A DNA stretch of 64,000 bases from Hymenobacter siberiensis (GTDB lineage Bacteria; Bacteroidota; Bacteroidia; Cytophagales; Hymenobacteraceae), in assembly GCF_018967845.1 (NCBI RefSeq), contig NZ_JAHLZZ010000001.1:2108001-2172000 (forward strand), given 5' to 3'. Both the position numbers and the translations under genes were made by a program. Shown here in pieces: positions 60,748-64,000 of the stretch. Each line of letters starts with the position of its first letter. The first letter of the stretch is position 1. The notes beneath the pieces are model-generated. The model worked only from the letters and a program-made list of their open reading frames with translations, made no database searches and was not told the DNA's origin.

Positions 60748-62649
60748 CTAGTATAGCACCCGGAACTTGATGGTATGCTCTACGGCACGCAGGGCCTGAA
60801 TCACGTCGTGGTCGTATTCGCGGTTGATGTCGGTAATCACGTAGCCGATGTGCTCGTTGGTTTTCAGGTACTGGCCCAGGATGTTGACCTGGTGGGCAGC
60901 CAGCACGTTGTTGATGTTGGCCAGTACGCCGGGTACGTTGGCGTGAATGTGGATGAGGCGGTGGGCCTGCTGCGTGGGCAGCTGAATATTGGGGAAATTG
61001 ACCGACTGCTGCGTGTTGCCCGTGTTGATGTACTGCATCAGCCGCTCGGGCACGAACTCGGCAATGTTGCGCTGGGCCTCGGTCGTGCTACCGCCGATGT
61101 GCGGCGTGAGCAGCACGTTGGTGAGCCCGCGCAGCTCACTTTCGAAGCTCTCGTTGTTCGTTTTGGGCTCGTGGGGGAATACATCCACGGCCGCGCCGCC
61201 GAGGTGGCCGCTGCGCAGCACCGCCGCCAGGGCCGGCACATCTACCACATGGCCGCGGGCGTTGTTGATGAACAGGGCACCCGGCTTCATTTGGGCAAAT
61301 TCCTTCTCGCCGAAGTAGTTCTCGTTCTCGGGGCGGCCGTCGATGTGCAGCGTCACCACGTCGGATTGGGCCAATAGTTCTTCCAGCGTGCGGGCCTTCA
61401 CGGCGTTGCCGAGCTGGAGCTTTTCGGCCATGTCGTAGTACATCACCTTCATGCCCACGGCTTCGGCCACTACCGAAAGCTGCGAGCCGATGTTGCCGTA
61501 CCCCACGATGCCCAGCGTTTTGCCCCGAATTTCGAACGAGCCGCTGGCCGATTTATCCCACTCGCCCCGGTGCATTTTGGGATTCTTCTCGGGGATGCGG
61601 CGGGCCAGCACAATCAGCTCGGCCAAGGTGAGCTCAACCACTGAGCGGGTGTTCGAAAACGGCGCGTTGAACACGGCCACGCCCTTTTTCATGGCCCCGG
61701 TGAGGTCAATCTGGTTGGTGCCGATGCAGAATGCGCCGATGCCGACAAGTCGGTTGGCGGCGTCGAGCACGCGCTGGGTTACCTGCGTTTTCGAGCGGAT
61801 GCCGAGCAGGCTCACGCCCTCGATGCGGGCAATGAGCTCATCCTCGTCGAGGCCGCCTTTCACCTCCTCCACCTGGTAGCCTTCCTGGCGGAAAAGCTCG
61901 GCGGCGCGGGCATCCGGATTCTCCAGCAGGAGCACCTTGATGCGGTTTTTGGGGTATGATAAAGTCATGGGAAGTCTTAGTTGGTACAAAAACTCATCGA
62001 ACGTGGGCAGCACTTCGTCGGCCTGGGCCACCACGGTGGGGCGGCTAACGTTCTCGGTGTAAGCATAGAAGCGGTGGGCCAGCCCTGCTTCGCGAATCTG
62101 GTAGTCGGTGTAGCCGTCGCCGAGCACGTACACAGGCCCGTCCAAATTGAGCAGCACCAGCTGGCGGATTTTGCCGCCGTCGCGGCTCAGCACGTTGGCC
62201 GGGTCGCAGCCGGTAATGTCGCCCTCGGCATCGAAGGTGAAGGTGTTGGCCAGCACGTGGCCGGGCGTGATGCCGAACTCGGCCACTACCGGCTCGATGA
62301 ACTCCCGAAAGCCGCTGCTCACCACGTAAATCCTATCCGCGAAGCGCCGGAAGAAGTCGCCGTTGCGCCGGATGCTCTCGCTCACCTTGGTTTTGAGGCG
62401 GGCCACCAGCGGCGCGAGGTGGCGCTCATTGGCCCCCAGCAGCGCCAGCCGCCGCGCCAGCGACTCTTGGAAACCGATTTCGCCGGCCATACCCTGGTCG
62501 GTGAGGGCCCGGATTTGGGCCACGCGCTCGGCCGCGTCGGGGCGGCCGGCCAGGGCAATATCGGCCAGCTCGTCCAGGCCTTCGACTTGGGTGAAGGTGC
62601 TGTCGAAATCGAAAACAAGGTAGGGCAGGGGGGCGGGGGAGGCGGGCAC
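60748..62649 (-). CDS. serA: Fused phosphoserine phosphatase-like / phosphoglycerate dehydrogenase
   Basis: A 633-aa fusion of two serine-pathway activities. The N-terminal HAD phosphatase domain (about 8-225) has motif I VFDFDSTFT (Asp14, Asp16), motif II VVSSGFREF and motif III LGDGYTDYQI with GGKIRQL before it, as in SerB. The D-3-phosphoglycerate dehydrogenase part (about 237-550) has the NAD motif GIVGYGNIGSQL, the Arg region NNARGHVVD and the His box LTPHIGGSTTEAQ, followed by an ACT domain (about 560-633) for serine feedback. One protein would thus catalyse the first and last steps of serine synthesis; SerC is elsewhere. The start is a GTG at 62649, since no ATG precedes motif I. Confidence 0.93.
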   Translation of the reverse strand: MPASPAPLPYLVFDFDSTFTQVEGLDELADIALAGRPDAAERVAQIRALTDQGMAGEIGFQESLARRLALLGANERHLAPLVARLKTKVSESIRRNGDFFRRFADRIYVVSSGFREFIEPVVAEFGITPGHVLANTFTFDAEGDITGCDPANVLSRDGGKIRQLVLLNLDGPVYVLGDGYTDYQIREAGLAHRFYAYTENVSRPTVVAQADEVLPTFDEFLYQLRLPMTLSYPKNRIKVLLLENPDARAAELFRQEGYQVEEVKGGLDEDELIARIEGVSLLGIRSKTQVTQRVLDAANRLVGIGAFCIGTNQIDLTGAMKKGVAVFNAPFSNTRSVVELTLAELIVLARRIPEKNPKMHRGEWDKSASGSFEIRGKTLGIVGYGNIGSQLSVVAEAVGMKVMYYDMAEKLQLGNAVKARTLEELLAQSDVVTLHIDGRPENENYFGEKEFAQMKPGALFINNARGHVVDVPALAAVLRSGHLGGAAVDVFPHEPKTNNESFESELRGLTNVLLTPHIGGSTTEAQRNIAEFVPERLMQYINTGNTQQSVNFPNIQLPTQQAHRLIHIHANVPGVLANINNVLAAHQVNILGQYLKTNEHIGYVITDINREYDHDVIQALRAVEHTIKFRVLY

Positions 62650-62662
62650 GTTATAAAAGGCA

Positions 62663-62750
62663 AAATCACATGACAGTCACATAAAAAAAGTGTGTTTGCA
62701 CCAATAAAAACCGGCTTTTTATTGGTGCAAATCACATGACAGTCACATAA
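62663..62750. repeat. 22-bp direct repeats flanking a hairpin, upstream of serA
   Basis: Two identical 22-bp copies (62663-62684 and 62729-62750, core CACATGACAGTCACATAA) flank a perfect 16-bp stem (62695-62710 with 62716-62731, TTTGCACCAATAAAAA, loop CCGGC). The copy nearer serA overlaps a possible -7 box on the minus strand (TGATTTTG, 62668-62661). The repeat holds the small palindrome TGACTGTCA when read on the minus strand. The hairpin may also terminate the gene that ends at 62754. Confidence 0.88.
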
Positions 62751-62753
62751 GAT

Positions 62754-64000
62754 TTAATGAAAAACAGGAATGTATTCAGCGTGTTTTTTGGATTTGTTCT
62801 CTGGGTCGTAGGGCCGGATTAAGCCTTCTTCTATCGTTTCGGCAATGATGCGGGAAGCAATGGAGTAGTTTTTTTCGGCAATGCCCATGCGCTCGCGGAA
62901 CGATTGGTTGGTCATTTGTTGGCCGTTGGCGTGTTTCAGGCAGGCGTGTTGGTAGCACGCCCTGATTTTGTCGCGGCGGTCCATCTCCCGCAACGGTCGA
63001 GGAGCATAGAGAATGGCTTGGGTGTAATTGTCGCCGCGAATAAAGTCAGGAGCGGGAAGCTGATGCTTCTCGCATTCTTCCACAACGCGGTCGATGCCGC
63101 TGCCTTGCCGTTCGCAGAAGTTGAATGATTGCATTGTGGCTGCAATGGCTTCGTTCCGGCTAACGGGAATGTGGTTCAGAAACTCCAATACGTTGATTAG
63201 CGGAGTGCCAGGATTGGTGATTTCAATGCGGTTGATGAATACCTCTACCATCAAAGTTGAACCACTTACAGTAAAGTCTTGGTGAATCAGCGCGTTTGCC
63301 ATCAACTCGCGCACGGCTTTGATGGGGTAGGTTGGAACCGTGGTGCGAAGTGCCCGGCCAATTTCTTCTTGGCTAGGCAGCCGGTCATTCAACCAGTTGG
63401 CCGCCCGATTGAATCCTATGGCGTAACCCAACTGGCCTGTCTGTTCCATCTTGGCGCCCGTTCGCCCGGTTCCTTCATAGAGTATGATGCGGATAGGGTT
63501 TATAAGCCAAATGCTCAAAAAGGCGCAAATCGCGCGCAAACAGTACCGCTCCTAAATTGGTGATGTGCAATTGCCCATCGGCCCTCACTACAGCTTTAAT
63601 ACTTGCCAGCCGCACCACTATTTCCTGGGCATCGGTCGGTTCGGGAAATTCACATAGCGCAAAATACTTCTGCCAGTCGAGCAGTTCTAGGATGTGCGAA
63701 ATGCTGGCGTTGGCGTAGGCAATGCCGCGCTCAAAACCGAGCTGCTGCTGAAATCGGCCTTCAATTCGGTGCCGCTCGTCGGTATTTAGTGGCCCTAGGC
63801 TTTCACCATCGCGGCCGTAGTGGTGACCTTTCCAAGCAGTGGGATACCCTGCTGTGGCCGGCGGAATCTCGAACAGAATAACGCGCTTGCCTTCGTGCGT
63901 GAGTTCATGAATGCCCCGGAACGTGAGTCGGTTGGTGCAATGGTCGGCTATTTCTTTTGTGAGGCTTTGCAGTTTTATGGGGTCGGCACGAAATGCCGTT
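62754..64000 (-). pseudogene. Frameshifted AlbA_2/Schlafen-type ATP-binding protein gene, 5' end off the window
   Basis: The protein is a putative transcriptional regulator of the AlbA_2 (divergent AAA-4) and HATPase type. From 64000 to about 63500 one frame reads ISHILELLDWQKYF, then ADGQLHITNLGAVLFARDLR and FEHLAYK, then runs into a stop (TGA at 63477-63475). From about 63495 the next frame takes over with IRIILYEGTGRTGA and the HATPase segment YPIKAVRELMANALIHQDF, ending at 62754. The join lies at TATAAACCCTATCC (63492-63505 region), where one surplus base in the CCC run would explain it. It is partial at the window end. Function, if intact, is unknown. Confidence 0.8.

Noticed and set aside
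63603..63881. A plus-strand 92-codon frame at the window end
   Set aside because: The minus strand there reads as a conserved AlbA_2-type protein; the plus frame has no features.

Overview
The window looks like chromosomal DNA of a GC-rich Bacteroidota bacterium, most likely a Hymenobacter or a close relative in the Cytophagales. The evidence is a SusC/SusD pair, a protein with a type IX secretion C-terminal domain, Bacteroidota-only families (DUF3098, DUF5683, DUF6438), conserved Bacteroidota gene orders (parA-parB-DUF5683-dapB-lepB and tamB-ftsX-DUF3098-uppP-truB-ribF with divergent tsaD) and promoters of the TAnnTTTG type. Most genes are housekeeping. No phage, CRISPR array or classical defence island is seen.

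Layout. 1-4.7 kb: SusC/SusD outer-membrane uptake pair. 5-10.8 kb: SDR oxidoreductase, GNAT acetyltransferase, a MORN/TonB-C protein, a GNAT-nitrilase fusion and a T9SS-sorted secreted protein. 10.9-15 kb: succinyl-CoA:3-ketoacid CoA transferase subunits B and A, coupled to two tandem paralogous carboxypeptidase-regulatory-domain proteins. 15-24 kb: cell-envelope and translation operon (ribF, truB, uppP, DUF3098, ftsX, tamB). 24-28.5 kb: tsaD, smpB, NlpC/P60 peptidase, HNH endonuclease, fatty-acid desaturase. 28.5-30.2 kb: an IS50/Tn5-like insertion sequence with perfect 42-bp ends and a transposase whose C-terminal domain is in another frame. 30.2-31.7 kb: alpha/beta hydrolase and a small, probably frameshifted lipoprotein gene. 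31.8-38 kb: rpsA, tRNA-Cys, cyanophycin synthetase, a coiled-coil membrane protein. 38-42 kb: two methyltransferases, kdsA, apaG, ung. 42-47.5 kb: lepB, dapB, DUF5683, parB, a small conserved-looking gene, parA. 47.6-50.2 kb: peptide-binding lipoprotein and an esterase gene broken by an in-frame stop. 50.3-56.8 kb: DUF6438 protein, yidC, pyrG, Na+/H+ antiporter. 56.8-62.7 kb: old yellow enzyme, PBP4-type carboxypeptidase, GNAT, and a SerB-SerA fusion. 62.8-64 kb: a frameshifted AlbA/Schlafen-type ATP-binding gene running off the end.

The most striking signal is in the gaps. Most of the longer intergenic spaces hold a long inverted repeat (arms 15-37 bp), and most have different sequences. In six arm pairs (18.3, 19.3, 40.8, 42.0, 42.2 and 47.5 kb) the arms are built from tandem degenerate heptamers, resembling the short tandemly repeated (STRR) heptamers of filamentous cyanobacteria. 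Other gaps carry members of recognisable palindrome families: a family with a conserved loop (26.7 and 58.0 kb), a CTAG-centred family (5.1, 6.7 and 11.7 kb), an AAGCTT family (10.8 and 25.2 kb) and a nested fourfold element (46.2 kb). Because some lie in divergent gaps, they cannot all be terminators.
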